Origin: JBMORL01 sp049322335
Lineage (GTDB): Bacteria; Bacteroidota; Bacteroidia; Flavobacteriales_D; UBA2798
Length of the DNA stretch: 64,000 bases
Direction of reading: 5' to 3'
NCBI GenBank assembly: GCA_049322335.1
Contig: JBMORL010000077.1
Span: 1-64,000 of the forward strand
Part shown: positions 54,004-62,172 of the stretch, in pieces
Layout of the letters: each line of letters starts with the position of its first letter
Position numbering within the stretch: the stretch's first letter is position 1
Translations under genes and position numbers: made by a program
The notes under the pieces: model-generated
Told to the model about the DNA's origin: nothing
Database searches by the model: none
What the model saw: the letters and a program-made list of their open reading frames with translations, nothing else

Positions 54004-54065
54004 TGATTGATTTTTTAACTACAATCGGAGTGATAATAATTAAACAAAAAGTAATGATCGAAGCA

Positions 54066-54165
54066 CAAGCCCTCTGCGTCCTTTGCGGTTTTTCTGCGCC
54101 CTCCGCGCCTGCCTGCCATTGCGTGGGCGAGGATACGGCAGGCGGGGTTTCTGCATTTTATCCGA
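54066..54165 (+). repeat. CTTTGCG-type repeat plus a GCCTGCC/GGCAGGC hairpin
   Basis: CCTCTGCGTCCTTTGCGG and CTGCGCCCTCCGCG are followed by CCTGCCTGCC ... GGCAGGCGGG around about 20 bp. It lies between sufA and sufB and is GC-rich compared with its surroundings, so it could affect transcript ratio. Confidence 0.6.
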
Positions 54166-54193
54166 AACCCGATGTTCATTAATAAATTGCGAA

Positions 54194-55648
54194 TTGGAAA
54201 ACGAAAACAAAATATTAGACGACCACATCAATTCCGATTACAAATACGGATTTGTAACTCCTATTGATTCCGATAAAGCGCCAAAGGGATTGAACGAAGA
54301 TATTGTTCGTTTCATATCGAAAAAGAAAAACGAACCCGAATGGTTGCTGGAGTGGAGACTGAAAGCATTTGCCCAATGGAAAAAAATGACGGAACCTCAC
54401 TGGGCCCACGTAAATTATCCGCCCATCGATTACCAGGATGCGTATTATTATTCAGCGCCCAAACCAAAAGCTGAATTAAAAAGCCTTGATGAAGTAGATC
54501 CTGAACTGATTAAAACGTTCGAAAAACTCGGAATTTCACTCGAAGAACAAAAAAGATTAACCGGAGTAACTCCCGTTGCAGTGGATGTAGTGATGGATAG
54601 TGTTTCAGTAAAAACTACATTTTCCGAAGAGCTCGCCAAACACGGAATTATTTTCTGTTCCATTTCCGAAGCCATAAAAAATCATCCTGAACTGGTGAAA
54701 AAACACATCGGCACTGTTGTTCCCGTTTCTGACAATTATTTTGCTGCGCTTAATTCTGCCGTTTTCACTGATGGATCTTTCTGCTATATACCGAAGGGCG
54801 TTAGATGTCCGATGGAACTTTCCACTTATTTCAGAATTAACGAAGCAAAAACCGGGCAATTTGAAAGAACACTTTTAATTGCCGATGAAGGAAGTTATGT
54901 AAGTTATCTGGAAGGTTGTACAGCGCCTATGCGTGACGAAAACCAATTACATGCAGCTGTAGTAGAACTAATAGCCATGAAAGATGCGGAAATAAAATAT
55001 TCCACTGTACAAAACTGGTATCCCGGTAATAAAGAAGGAGTGGGAGGAATTTACAATTTCGTTACCAAACGCGGAATTTGTTTGGGAGATAATTCAAAAA
55101 TTTCGTGGACACAGGTGGAAACCGGATCCAGTATCACCTGGAAATATCCTTCATGCATTTTAAAAGGGAATAATTCAGTGGGTGAATTTTATTCTGTTGC
55201 CGTTACCAACAACAGGCAACAAGCCGATACCGGAACAAAAATGATCCACATCGGGAAAAACACAAAAAGTATTATTGTTTCGAAAGGAATTTCTGCCGGT
55301 TTCAGCAATAATTCCTATCGTGGACTGGTGAAAATAAATAAAGGGGCTACCAATGCACGGAACTTTTCTCAATGTGATTCATTGCTGATGAGTGACAAGT
55401 GTGGCGCACATACTTTTCCCTATATTGAAGTGAATGATAAAAGCGCCAAAGTAGAACACGAAGCTACTACATCAAAAATTGGCGAAGACCAGATATTTTA
55501 TTGCAACCAGCGCGGAATTGATACCGAGAAAGCAATCAGCCTTATTGTAAACGGATATTGTAAAGAAGTGTTAAATCAACTACCAATGGAGTTTGCAGTA
55601 GAAGCGCAGAAATTATTAGCGGTTTCTTTAGAAGGTTCGGTGGGATGA
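54194..55648 (+). CDS. sufB: Fe-S cluster assembly scaffold SufB
   Basis: 484 residues, typical size. It forms the SufBC2D complex on which clusters are assembled. Motifs: SAVFTDGSFCYIPKGVRCP, EGSYVSYLEGCTAPMRDENQLH, AEIKYSTVQNWYPG, WKYPSC and FSQCDSLLM with EHEATTSKIGEDQIFYC. I chose the TTG at 54194 because it gives the family start MENENKILDDHINSDYKYGF; a longer frame from 54083 would translate the repeat upstream. Start assignment is therefore inferred. Confidence 0.93.
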   Translation: MENENKILDDHINSDYKYGFVTPIDSDKAPKGLNEDIVRFISKKKNEPEWLLEWRLKAFAQWKKMTEPHWAHVNYPPIDYQDAYYYSAPKPKAELKSLDEVDPELIKTFEKLGISLEEQKRLTGVTPVAVDVVMDSVSVKTTFSEELAKHGIIFCSISEAIKNHPELVKKHIGTVVPVSDNYFAALNSAVFTDGSFCYIPKGVRCPMELSTYFRINEAKTGQFERTLLIADEGSYVSYLEGCTAPMRDENQLHAAVVELIAMKDAEIKYSTVQNWYPGNKEGVGGIYNFVTKRGICLGDNSKISWTQVETGSSITWKYPSCILKGNNSVGEFYSVAVTNNRQQADTGTKMIHIGKNTKSIIVSKGISAGFSNNSYRGLVKINKGATNARNFSQCDSLLMSDKCGAHTFPYIEVNDKSAKVEHEATTSKIGEDQIFYCNQRGIDTEKAISLIVNGYCKEVLNQLPMEFAVEAQKLLAVSLEGSVG

Positions 55649-55718
55649 AGTAGAATTTGAAATTTAATGTTTGAAATTATAAATTGAAAACACAAAAGAT
55701 ACATATAGCTAAAAGTAT

Positions 55719-55790
55719 TAGAATACTCCGTGATTGCAGTGTGCGCCATTGCGAGGGAGTCTTCGACCGTGGCAATCTTCCCACATTTAG
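55719..55790 (+). repeat. CATTGCGAGGGA-type dispersed repeat
   Basis: GCCATTGCGAGGGAGTCTTC and GTGGCAATCTTCCC, the arms of a widespread Bacteroidota intergenic repeat. It lies between sufB and a lipoprotein gene. Confidence 0.6.
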
Positions 55791-55812
55791 TGGTTCAAGC
55801 ATTTTATTTTTA

Positions 55813-56370
55813 ATGATTTCCTTTTGTTTTGCATTTTTCCATTCCTGTAACGAAAAACCAGTTGAAACAGTGAAGAGTCATCCTGTTGAAGAATTCAATA
55901 GCCTTGACAATAAACTGGAGTCATCTTCACATGTATTAAATAATAAACAAAAAGAACTGGAGGGAAACTTAAATAGTGAAGAATTGATTTTGGAATATTC
56001 CGGAGTAAATCGAATAATTGACAGCACTATCAATAAACTAAATAATGAAAGAAATAATCTTATCACATCTGGGAAAGAAAAAGACTATTTGGTCCCGGAT
56101 TGGCAAAAATTCGGGTGGATCAAAGAAGATTTTAGAAAAATATTTTCCAGGATAGAAATCTCATCAGAAAAATATTCAATTGAATTGAAAAAATTTGAAA
56201 ATATATTGATCCTGCCCGAAGAAATTGACGGTGAAGAATGGACATCAGCTATGTTTGAAAAAGCACCTTTGGTTGCAATCACAGCTTTGTTAACGTCATT
56301 GGAGAACGACTTGCAAAATATAAGATGTATGTATCTGGAATCGTTAATCGAATTTCAAAATGAAAATTAA
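55813..56370 (+). CDS. Lipoprotein inserted in the SUF operon
   Basis: 185 residues: signal MISFCFAFFHSC with lipobox FHSC, then a helical, coiled-coil-like mature domain. The C-terminal MFEKAPLVAITALLTSLEND resembles the N-terminal helical motif of gliding/T9SS protein GldM (xxxPLVAxxTxLSxxQxD), which I note as weak similarity. Start ATG 55813 begins the signal; an earlier ATG (55684) would read through the repeat. It is flanked on both sides by repeats, as if inserted between sufB and sufC. Confidence 0.6.
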   Translation: MISFCFAFFHSCNEKPVETVKSHPVEEFNSLDNKLESSSHVLNNKQKELEGNLNSEELILEYSGVNRIIDSTINKLNNERNNLITSGKEKDYLVPDWQKFGWIKEDFRKIFSRIEISSEKYSIELKKFENILILPEEIDGEEWTSAMFEKAPLVAITALLTSLENDLQNIRCMYLESLIEFQNEN

Positions 56371-56394
56371 GTACAGTGAAAAGAATTATGAATT

Positions 56395-56452
56395 TAAGAC
56401 TCTTTGCGCCCTCCGCGTTTCCTTTGCGTCTCCGCGGTTCTCGCATTTTTTT
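56395..56452 (+). repeat. CTTTGCG-type dispersed repeat
   Basis: CTCTTTGCGCCCTCCGCG and CCTTTGCGTCTCCGCGG, the same family as at 34641-34700 and 54066-54165. It lies just before sufC. Confidence 0.65.
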
Positions 56453-56500
56453 CCGGACAGAATTAACAATTAAAAAGCAAATTTTTTGAAAATAGAATTT

Positions 56501-57253
56501 ATGTTAGTAATCAAAAATCTCCACGCATCCATCAACGGAAAAGAAATTCTGAAAGGAATTAATCTTGAAATTAAAGCAGGCGAAGTGCATGCCATTATGG
56601 GTCCCAATGGAAGTGGTAAAAGCACATTATCATCTGTAATTGCCGGAAGGGAAGATTATGAAATTACAGAAGGAGAAGTGATCTTTAACGGAAAAAATGT
56701 ATTGGATCTTTCTCCTGAAGACCGTGCCCGCGAAGGATTATTTCTCGCTTTTCAGTATCCCGTTGAAATTCCTGGTGTAAGTAATATCAATTTCCTGAAA
56801 ACAGCCATCAACGAGATTCGTACGTATAAAAATGAACCACAGATTACAGCAAAAGATTTTTTGAATCTTGTAAAAGAAAAATCAGCATTGGTAGAGTTGG
56901 ATAATAAACTGGCCAACCGTTCGGTGAACGAAGGATTTTCGGGAGGAGAAAAAAAACGGAATGAAATTTTTCAACTGGCGATGCTCGAACCTAAGCTGGC
57001 CATATTGGATGAAACCGACTCAGGACTGGATATTGATGCATTGCGTATTGTGGCCAACGGAGTAAATAAACTCCGCTCGAAAGAAAATGCATTTGTAGTA
57101 ATCACCCACTATCAGCGCCTGCTTGAATATATTGTTCCTGATTTTGTTCATGTATTATTCGATGGAAAAATTGTAAAATCGGGCAAAAAAGAACTGGCGC
57201 TGGAACTGGAAGAAAAAGGTTATGACTGGATAAAAGAAGAAGTGAAAGCATGA
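56501..57253 (+). CDS. sufC: SUF ATPase SufC
   Basis: 250 residues. ABC-type ATPase of the SufBCD complex. Walker A GPNGSGKST (about 34-42), signature FSGGEKKRNEI, Walker B LAILDETDSGLDIDAL and the switch His in VVITHYQRLL. ATG 56501 gives the usual start MLVIKNLHASING; an in-frame TTG lies upstream. The stop overlaps sufD ATG by 4 bp. Confidence 0.96.
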   Translation: MLVIKNLHASINGKEILKGINLEIKAGEVHAIMGPNGSGKSTLSSVIAGREDYEITEGEVIFNGKNVLDLSPEDRAREGLFLAFQYPVEIPGVSNINFLKTAINEIRTYKNEPQITAKDFLNLVKEKSALVELDNKLANRSVNEGFSGGEKKRNEIFQLAMLEPKLAILDETDSGLDIDALRIVANGVNKLRSKENAFVVITHYQRLLEYIVPDFVHVLFDGKIVKSGKKELALELEEKGYDWIKEEVKA

Positions 57254-58470
57254 CAACGGCAACATTAACAGCAAAGGAAAAACTGGCTTTGCTCTTTGAA
57301 AATAAAAACTTCAAAGACAATATTGAATTACGTTCAGAGGGAAAAAATGCACTGGAGAAACTACAATCTCCCGACAGAAAGACGGAAGACTGGAAATACT
57401 CCCCGGTTTCTTTCATAACGAAGAATAATTATAAAGTTTATGAAAAAGAATTGGATGAAAAATTATTTCATCACCTGGTAATTTCAAATGATCATCATCA
57501 TGCACTGTTTGGGAATGGAATCTTTTTAATGAAAGAAGATGAGGGTGAGTTATGCAGCGTAAGAAAAAAGGATATTAATCTTGTTTCCGATATTTCAAAA
57601 AATATTTTCACAGCTCTTAATGCGGCACACTTTACCTGTGGAAATTTTCTTCATGTTCCTGCCAATACCATCAAAAAAGAAACTATTCATTTTATTCATC
57701 TTTCTACCGATAATCATTACAATGTTATCCGTCATCAAATTCATGTGGAAAAAAATTCGTCAGCAGAAATTATCCTTTCTTTCTATTCTGCCGGTGAACA
57801 ATCTTTTTCCAATGTAGTAACCGAAATTGTTTGCGAAGAAAACGCATCGGTAAAACTACACCTGTTGCAAATGGAGGGGAAAAATGCAGCACAGTATAGT
57901 CATGTGTACTGCCGGCAGCAAAACAACAGCCGTTTTGAGATCAATACATTTTCACAAGGCGGAGATTGGATAAGAAACGACCTGGATATTATTGTAAACG
58001 GAGAAAATTGCGAAACCCACCTCAATGGCCTGTATCTTCCGAAAGGGAAACAGCATATCGACAACCATACATTGGTAGACCATAAAAAACCCAATTGCTT
58101 TTCCAGCGAAATGTATAAAGGAGTAATGAGTGAAAATTCCACGGGAGTTTTTAACGGGAAAGTGTTTGTTCGTCCCGATGCGCAGAAAATTAATGCTTAC
58201 CAGCAAAATGCCAATATCCTGCTGAGCGATGAAGCAACGATCAATTCAAAACCTGAGCTGGAAATTTATGCCGATGATGTAAAATGTTCGCATGGATCTA
58301 CCACCGGGCAACTGGATGAAGAAGCCATGTTTTATCTGCGTTCGCGTGGAGTAGGTGAGGAGAACGCAGGAAAATTATTGGTACACGCATTTGTGAATGA
58401 AGTGATCGAAAAAAATTCAAATAAAGAAATAAGAGAATTTTTGTATCACAAAACAGGGCTGGAGGAATAA
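57250..58470 (+). CDS. sufD: SUF assembly protein SufD
   Basis: 406 residues. Beta-helix scaffold with RKTEDWKYSPVSF near the start, HTLVDHKKPNCFSSEMYKG, VFNGKVFVRPDAQKINAY and DEEAMFYLRSRGV, all typical of SufD. It partners with SufB and SufC. Overlaps sufC by 4 bp and touches sufS by one base (TAATG). Confidence 0.94.
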   Translation: MTTATLTAKEKLALLFENKNFKDNIELRSEGKNALEKLQSPDRKTEDWKYSPVSFITKNNYKVYEKELDEKLFHHLVISNDHHHALFGNGIFLMKEDEGELCSVRKKDINLVSDISKNIFTALNAAHFTCGNFLHVPANTIKKETIHFIHLSTDNHYNVIRHQIHVEKNSSAEIILSFYSAGEQSFSNVVTEIVCEENASVKLHLLQMEGKNAAQYSHVYCRQQNNSRFEINTFSQGGDWIRNDLDIIVNGENCETHLNGLYLPKGKQHIDNHTLVDHKKPNCFSSEMYKGVMSENSTGVFNGKVFVRPDAQKINAYQQNANILLSDEATINSKPELEIYADDVKCSHGSTTGQLDEEAMFYLRSRGVGEENAGKLLVHAFVNEVIEKNSNKEIREFLYHKTGLEE

Positions 58471-59699
58471 TGACCGTGAAAGAAATAAATATCTCATCTG
58501 TAAGAAAACAATTTCCACTTTTACATCAAACGGTGAACGGCAAACCATTGGTTTATTTTGATAACGGGGCCACCTCTCAAAAACCACAGTTTGTTATTGA
58601 TGCCATTAATAAATATTATTCGCAACAAAACGCCAATATTCACCGCGGAGTTCATTACCTGAGCCAGGAAGCCACCACTTTATATGAACAGGCGCGTGAG
58701 AAAGTAAAAACATTTCTCAATGCCGAGCATTCCCACGAAATAATTTTTACTTCAGGAACCACTGCTTCCATAAACACTATCGCTTACTCTTTCGGCAAAG
58801 CGTTTTTAAAGCCAGGTGATGAAATCCTGATCTCTGCAATGGAACACCACAGCAATATTGTTCCCTGGCAGATAGTGGCTGAGCAGTATGGAGCACAACT
58901 AAAAGTGATACCCATCAATAAAGAAGGGGAAATTATTTTTGAAGAATATAAAAAACTTCTTTCAGGTAAAACAAAAATTATTTCTGTTACACATGTTTCC
59001 AACTCTTTAGGCACAATTAATCCGGTAAAAGAAATTATTGCAGAGGCACATCAGAAAAATATTCCTGTTTTGATTGATGGTGCGCAGGCAATTCAACATG
59101 GAAAAATAAACGTACAGGAACTGGATGCGGATTTTTATGTTTTCTCCGGGCATAAAATGTATGGACCTACCGGTACCGGAATTTTATACGGAAAAGAAAA
59201 ATGGCTCAATACCCTTCCTCCTTTTTTGGGTGGAGGAGATATGATAAAAACAGTGACGTTTGAAAAAACAGTATACAACGATCTTCCGCATAAGTTTGAG
59301 GCCGGCACTCCGAATATTGAAGGAGGAATTGCACTCGGAGCCGCAATCGATTTCATTTATGAAACCGGTTTTGATTTTATTCAGCAACAGGAAAAATTAG
59401 TACTGGAATACGCTACAAAAAAATTAACAGAAATACCGGGGCTAAAAATAATAGGCACATCAAAAAATAAAGCCAGCGTGATTTCTTTCAATATCGAAGG
59501 ATTACATCCCTATGATGTGGGGACTATTCTTGATCAACAGGGAATTGCGGTAAGAACAGGGCATCATTGCACGCAACCGCTGATGGATTTTTATAAAATT
59601 CCCGGAACCATAAGGGCTTCTATGGCATTTTATAATACAATAGAAGAAATTGACAAATTGATTGAAGGGGTGAATAAAGCCATAAAAATGTTGAAATGA
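58470..59699 (+). CDS. sufS: Cysteine desulfurase SufS
   Basis: 409 residues, PLP-dependent type II desulfurase. It removes sulfur from cysteine and passes it to SufE. The PLP Lys229 is in FSGHKMYGPTGTGILYG, and the active-site Cys367 is in RTGHHCTQPLM. YFDNGATSQKP at the N-terminus and NIHRGVHYLS complete the family pattern. Overlaps sufE start by 4 bp. Confidence 0.96.
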   Translation: MTVKEINISSVRKQFPLLHQTVNGKPLVYFDNGATSQKPQFVIDAINKYYSQQNANIHRGVHYLSQEATTLYEQAREKVKTFLNAEHSHEIIFTSGTTASINTIAYSFGKAFLKPGDEILISAMEHHSNIVPWQIVAEQYGAQLKVIPINKEGEIIFEEYKKLLSGKTKIISVTHVSNSLGTINPVKEIIAEAHQKNIPVLIDGAQAIQHGKINVQELDADFYVFSGHKMYGPTGTGILYGKEKWLNTLPPFLGGGDMIKTVTFEKTVYNDLPHKFEAGTPNIEGGIALGAAIDFIYETGFDFIQQQEKLVLEYATKKLTEIPGLKIIGTSKNKASVISFNIEGLHPYDVGTILDQQGIAVRTGHHCTQPLMDFYKIPGTIRASMAFYNTIEEIDKLIEGVNKAIKMLK

Positions 59700-60127
59700 C
59701 CATTCAGGAAAAAGAGCAGGAACTGATTAATGAGTTTGCCATGTATGATGATTGGGATTCGAAATACGAATACCTCATTGAACTGGGAAAGGAATTGCCG
59801 CGCATCGATGAAAAATTTAAAACCGATGAATTTAAAATAAAAGGTTGCCAGAGCCAGGTTTGGCTTTTTGCCGAAATGAAAGAAGACGGAAAAATATATT
59901 TCACTGCTGATAGTGATGCGCTCATCACAAAAGGAATTATTGCCCTGCTGGTTCGTGTGATTTCGGGCGCCACCCCCGGTGAGATCATTGACTGCAATAT
60001 GGATTTTATTAATAAAATAGGATTACATCAGCATCTTTCACCCACACGAAGCAATGGATTGGTGAGTATGATCAAACAAATAAAATTATACGCGCTGGCG
60101 CTGAAAACCAAAAATCAGATATTATGA
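59696..60127 (+). CDS. sufE: Sulfur acceptor protein SufE
   Basis: 143 residues. The sulfur-accepting Cys51 is in IKGCQSQVW, and it ends with the SPTRSNGLVSMI motif typical of SufE. It stimulates SufS and transfers sulfur to SufB. It overlaps the following lipoprotein gene by 4 bp (ATGA). Confidence 0.95.
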   Translation: MTIQEKEQELINEFAMYDDWDSKYEYLIELGKELPRIDEKFKTDEFKIKGCQSQVWLFAEMKEDGKIYFTADSDALITKGIIALLVRVISGATPGEIIDCNMDFINKIGLHQHLSPTRSNGLVSMIKQIKLYALALKTKNQIL

Positions 60128-60615
60128 AAGCGCTGAAATTGTTTATTTGGTTGTTGCCTGTTTGTTTTTTGATGACAGCTTGCCCGGTTGGAATTGATTA
60201 TCCGGCCGATGAGGAAGGGAAAAATGCCATAGATAAAAAACTGATTGGCACATGGAAATGCAGCAAGCCGGATCATGAAATTGTAAAAATGAAAATTGAA
60301 GCTAAAGACAAGAATACATATACCATTAACATCCTTGAAAAAGGCGGCATGTATTCTGTAGCATCAGATAAATGGACAGCATGGATTACAACTATTGATA
60401 AATATAGAATCATTTATGCAAAGCCCGAAGGAGAAAATCAATACTATCATTATTGTTATGAAGTAGAAAAATCAACTCTCAGAACCTGGGATATTTCACT
60501 TTTGGCGGGAGGTGTTGACGCAGTAACCTCTACACAGTCCCTGCGGGAGGAAATAAAAGCTTCTTCAGAAAAAGAAGAATTTCTTTCTTCCGAAACTGTT
60601 TATGAAAAAGAATAG
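60124..60615 (+). CDS. Lipoprotein embedded in the SUF operon
   Basis: 163 residues, lipobox MTAC (about 17-20). The mature part begins DKKLIGTWKCSKPDHE and has YTINILEKGGMYSV, a small beta-barrel pattern that suggests a lipocalin-like fold. It shares a 4-bp overlap with sufE, so it is translated with the operon rather than inserted by chance. Function unknown. Confidence 0.7.
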   Translation: MKALKLFIWLLPVCFLMTACPVGIDYPADEEGKNAIDKKLIGTWKCSKPDHEIVKMKIEAKDKNTYTINILEKGGMYSVASDKWTAWITTIDKYRIIYAKPEGENQYYHYCYEVEKSTLRTWDISLLAGGVDAVTSTQSLREEIKASSEKEEFLSSETVYEKE

Positions 60616-60631
60616 TAAATAATTTTGTGTG

Positions 60632-60943
60632 ATGGATAAAAAACAACTGGAGGATAACATCATAAAGGTCATAAAAACAATTTATGATCCTGAAATTCCC
60701 GTTGATATTTTTGAACTGGGATTGATTTACAAAATTGATATTGATGATGAAAATAATGTGGTGGTAACGATGACGCTTACTTCTCCTTCCTGCCCCGAAG
60801 CAGAAACATTGCCCGGACAGGTGGAAAAAAAAGTGGGCGAAACAGAGGGAGTAAAATCATCAAAGATTCATCTCACTTTCGATCCGCCATGGACAAAGGA
60901 AATGATGAGCGAAGAAGCACAACTGGAATTGGGGTTTATGTAG
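60632..60943 (+). CDS. DUF59/MIP18-family Fe-S assembly factor (SufT-like)
   Basis: 103 residues. DUF59 core: IKTIYDPEIPVDIFELGLIY and MTLTSPSCPEAETLPG with the conserved Cys, then HLTFDPPWTKEMMSEEA. SufT-like proteins help mature Fe-S proteins. ATG 60632 is preferred; the GTG just before it (60629) is also possible. Usual member of the Bacteroidota suf operon. Confidence 0.9.
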   Translation: MDKKQLEDNIIKVIKTIYDPEIPVDIFELGLIYKIDIDDENNVVVTMTLTSPSCPEAETLPGQVEKKVGETEGVKSSKIHLTFDPPWTKEMMSEEAQLELGFM

Positions 60944-60984
60944 CCACGGATTGCACAGATTTACACAGATGGATGCAGATGGAA
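60944..60984 (+). repeat. CACAGATT-type dispersed repeat
   Basis: CCACGGATTGCACAGATTTA followed by CACAGATGGATGCAGATGG. A longer two-armed copy is at 62076-62172. Here it supplies the start codon of the next gene. Confidence 0.65.
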
Positions 60985-61481
60985 TTATAAACAAAGTTTC
61001 CCAAAGCGGGTTGATCACTATCGATCTGGAAGAATTTTATCCGGAAGGGGAGCGCGCATCTTATGACATTACTCAAAATTTGTGGCAGGGAATGGCGTTA
61101 AAGGAAAAAGAGTTCCGTGAATTTATTTCAAATAACAACTGGGAAGTTTATAAGGATAAATTTGTAGCGCTTTATTGTTCTGCAGATGCTATAATTCCCC
61201 AGTGGGCGTATATGTTACTAACTAACGCTCTTCGCCCTTATGCTAAAAAAACAGTATTCGGAAATCCGGAAGTTCTTGAAACGGTTTTATTCCATGAGGC
61301 TATTGATAAACTGGATATGGAAAAATACCGTGATGCCAGGGTGGTGATAAAAGGGTGCAGTAAGTTACCTGTTCCTGTATCAGCTTATATAGAACTTACG
61401 CAGCGGTTGCTGCCGGTAGTAAAATCGCTGATGTATGGTGAGGCCTGCTCAACGGTGCCGGTGTATAAAAAGAAACAGTAA
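60969..61481 (+). CDS. DUF2480 protein
   Basis: 170 residues. Family pattern: INKVSQSGLITIDLEEFYPEGER, WQGMALKEKEFREFI, DAIIPQWAYMLL and VVIKGCSKLPVPVSAYIEL, with a conserved Cys. DUF2480 genes commonly close the suf operon of Bacteroidota; the biochemical role is not known. ATG 60969 lies within a CACAGATT-type repeat, so the first residues (MDADG) differ from the usual start and may be repeat-derived. Confidence 0.85.
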   Translation: MDADGIINKVSQSGLITIDLEEFYPEGERASYDITQNLWQGMALKEKEFREFISNNNWEVYKDKFVALYCSADAIIPQWAYMLLTNALRPYAKKTVFGNPEVLETVLFHEAIDKLDMEKYRDARVVIKGCSKLPVPVSAYIELTQRLLPVVKSLMYGEACSTVPVYKKKQ

Positions 61482-61529
61482 CACAAAAAACAAACCGGCC
61501 CCCGTCTGCAAGGTTGACGGAAGCCGGTT
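61482..61529 (-). terminator. Terminator of the following minus-strand gene
   Basis: AACCGGCC (61493-61500) and GCCGGTT (61523-61529) with inner CGTC/GACG pairing. On the minus strand it runs into TGTTTTTTGTG. On the plus strand no T run follows, so SUF transcripts may not end here. Confidence 0.6.
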
Positions 61530-61582
61530 ACCCAAACAAAACCAAATAGAACCGAAACCAGAAATGAGCGCGCAGGCCGGTT

Positions 61583-61972
61583 TTATGCCACACGCGCGTT
61601 GAACATCCTTCTTAATTCTTCTCCCGAATACAACACCAGCACTTTCCCTGTATTGCCAATATTATAGTATTTACGTGAGATATACGAACGTTTTACATTA
61701 TAGCGAAGGGGATTGAACACCCCGAGATCAAGCAATTCTTTTTCATCCACAGGAAAGTTCACAGGATCGAACGATTCCAGCTTTTCTATGAAAAATCCTT
61801 TTTTGTCAAGTTCCGAAAAATCCTCTGTATAATAACCGCATTCCAGCTCAAAGCACTGGTAGCGTAAAAAATCGGGATTTTCGTGTTTCCAGCGCAGGCA
61901 TTGCTCTTCACCGAATATCTCCAGCAGGCGCTGGTCTACCGGGTTATTATTGTAAAGAAAGCTGGTCTTCAT
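61583..61972 (-). CDS. Conserved hypothetical protein
   Basis: 129 residues, cytosolic, no signal or membrane segment. Starts MKTSFLYNNNPVDQRLLEIFG and carries two Cys (CLRW and CFELECGYY). The tail YYNIGNTGKVLVLYSGEELRRMF is unusual. I do not recognise it. ATG 61972 is preferred over the longer frame to 62002. Single gene with its own terminator. Confidence 0.55.
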   Translation of the reverse strand: MKTSFLYNNNPVDQRLLEIFGEEQCLRWKHENPDFLRYQCFELECGYYTEDFSELDKKGFFIEKLESFDPVNFPVDEKELLDLGVFNPLRYNVKRSYISRKYYNIGNTGKVLVLYSGEELRRMFNARVA

Positions 61973-62075
61973 GTGGTTTGTTTTTATAACTAATAGACGC
62001 ATAAACGTGGATTTTATGACCGCTAATTACACCAAAACGGTTTAACTGATGATGAACAGAAGGTTAAATTTGATG

Positions 62076-62172
62076 GCCACAGATTTCACGGATCACACGG
62101 ATTGAACAGGAGGCCTTTAATAAAGGATATATTTTAAAATAACTTTCTGTGTAAATCCGTGTAATCCGTGGC
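62076..62172. repeat. Two-armed CACGGATT repeat
   Basis: GCCACAGATTTCACGGATCA and CACGGATT face AATCCGTGTAATCCGTGGC, forming a long imperfect inverted repeat across about 45 bp. It ends at the stop codon of the permease gene, so it may act as a 3' hairpin. Confidence 0.7.

Noticed and set aside
54083..54193. N-terminal extension of SufB
   Set aside because: It translates a dispersed repeat; the family starts at the TTG at 54194.
62076..62172. Rho-independent terminator for the permease gene
   Set aside because: The inverted repeat lacks a T run and belongs to a dispersed repeat family, so I list it only as a repeat.
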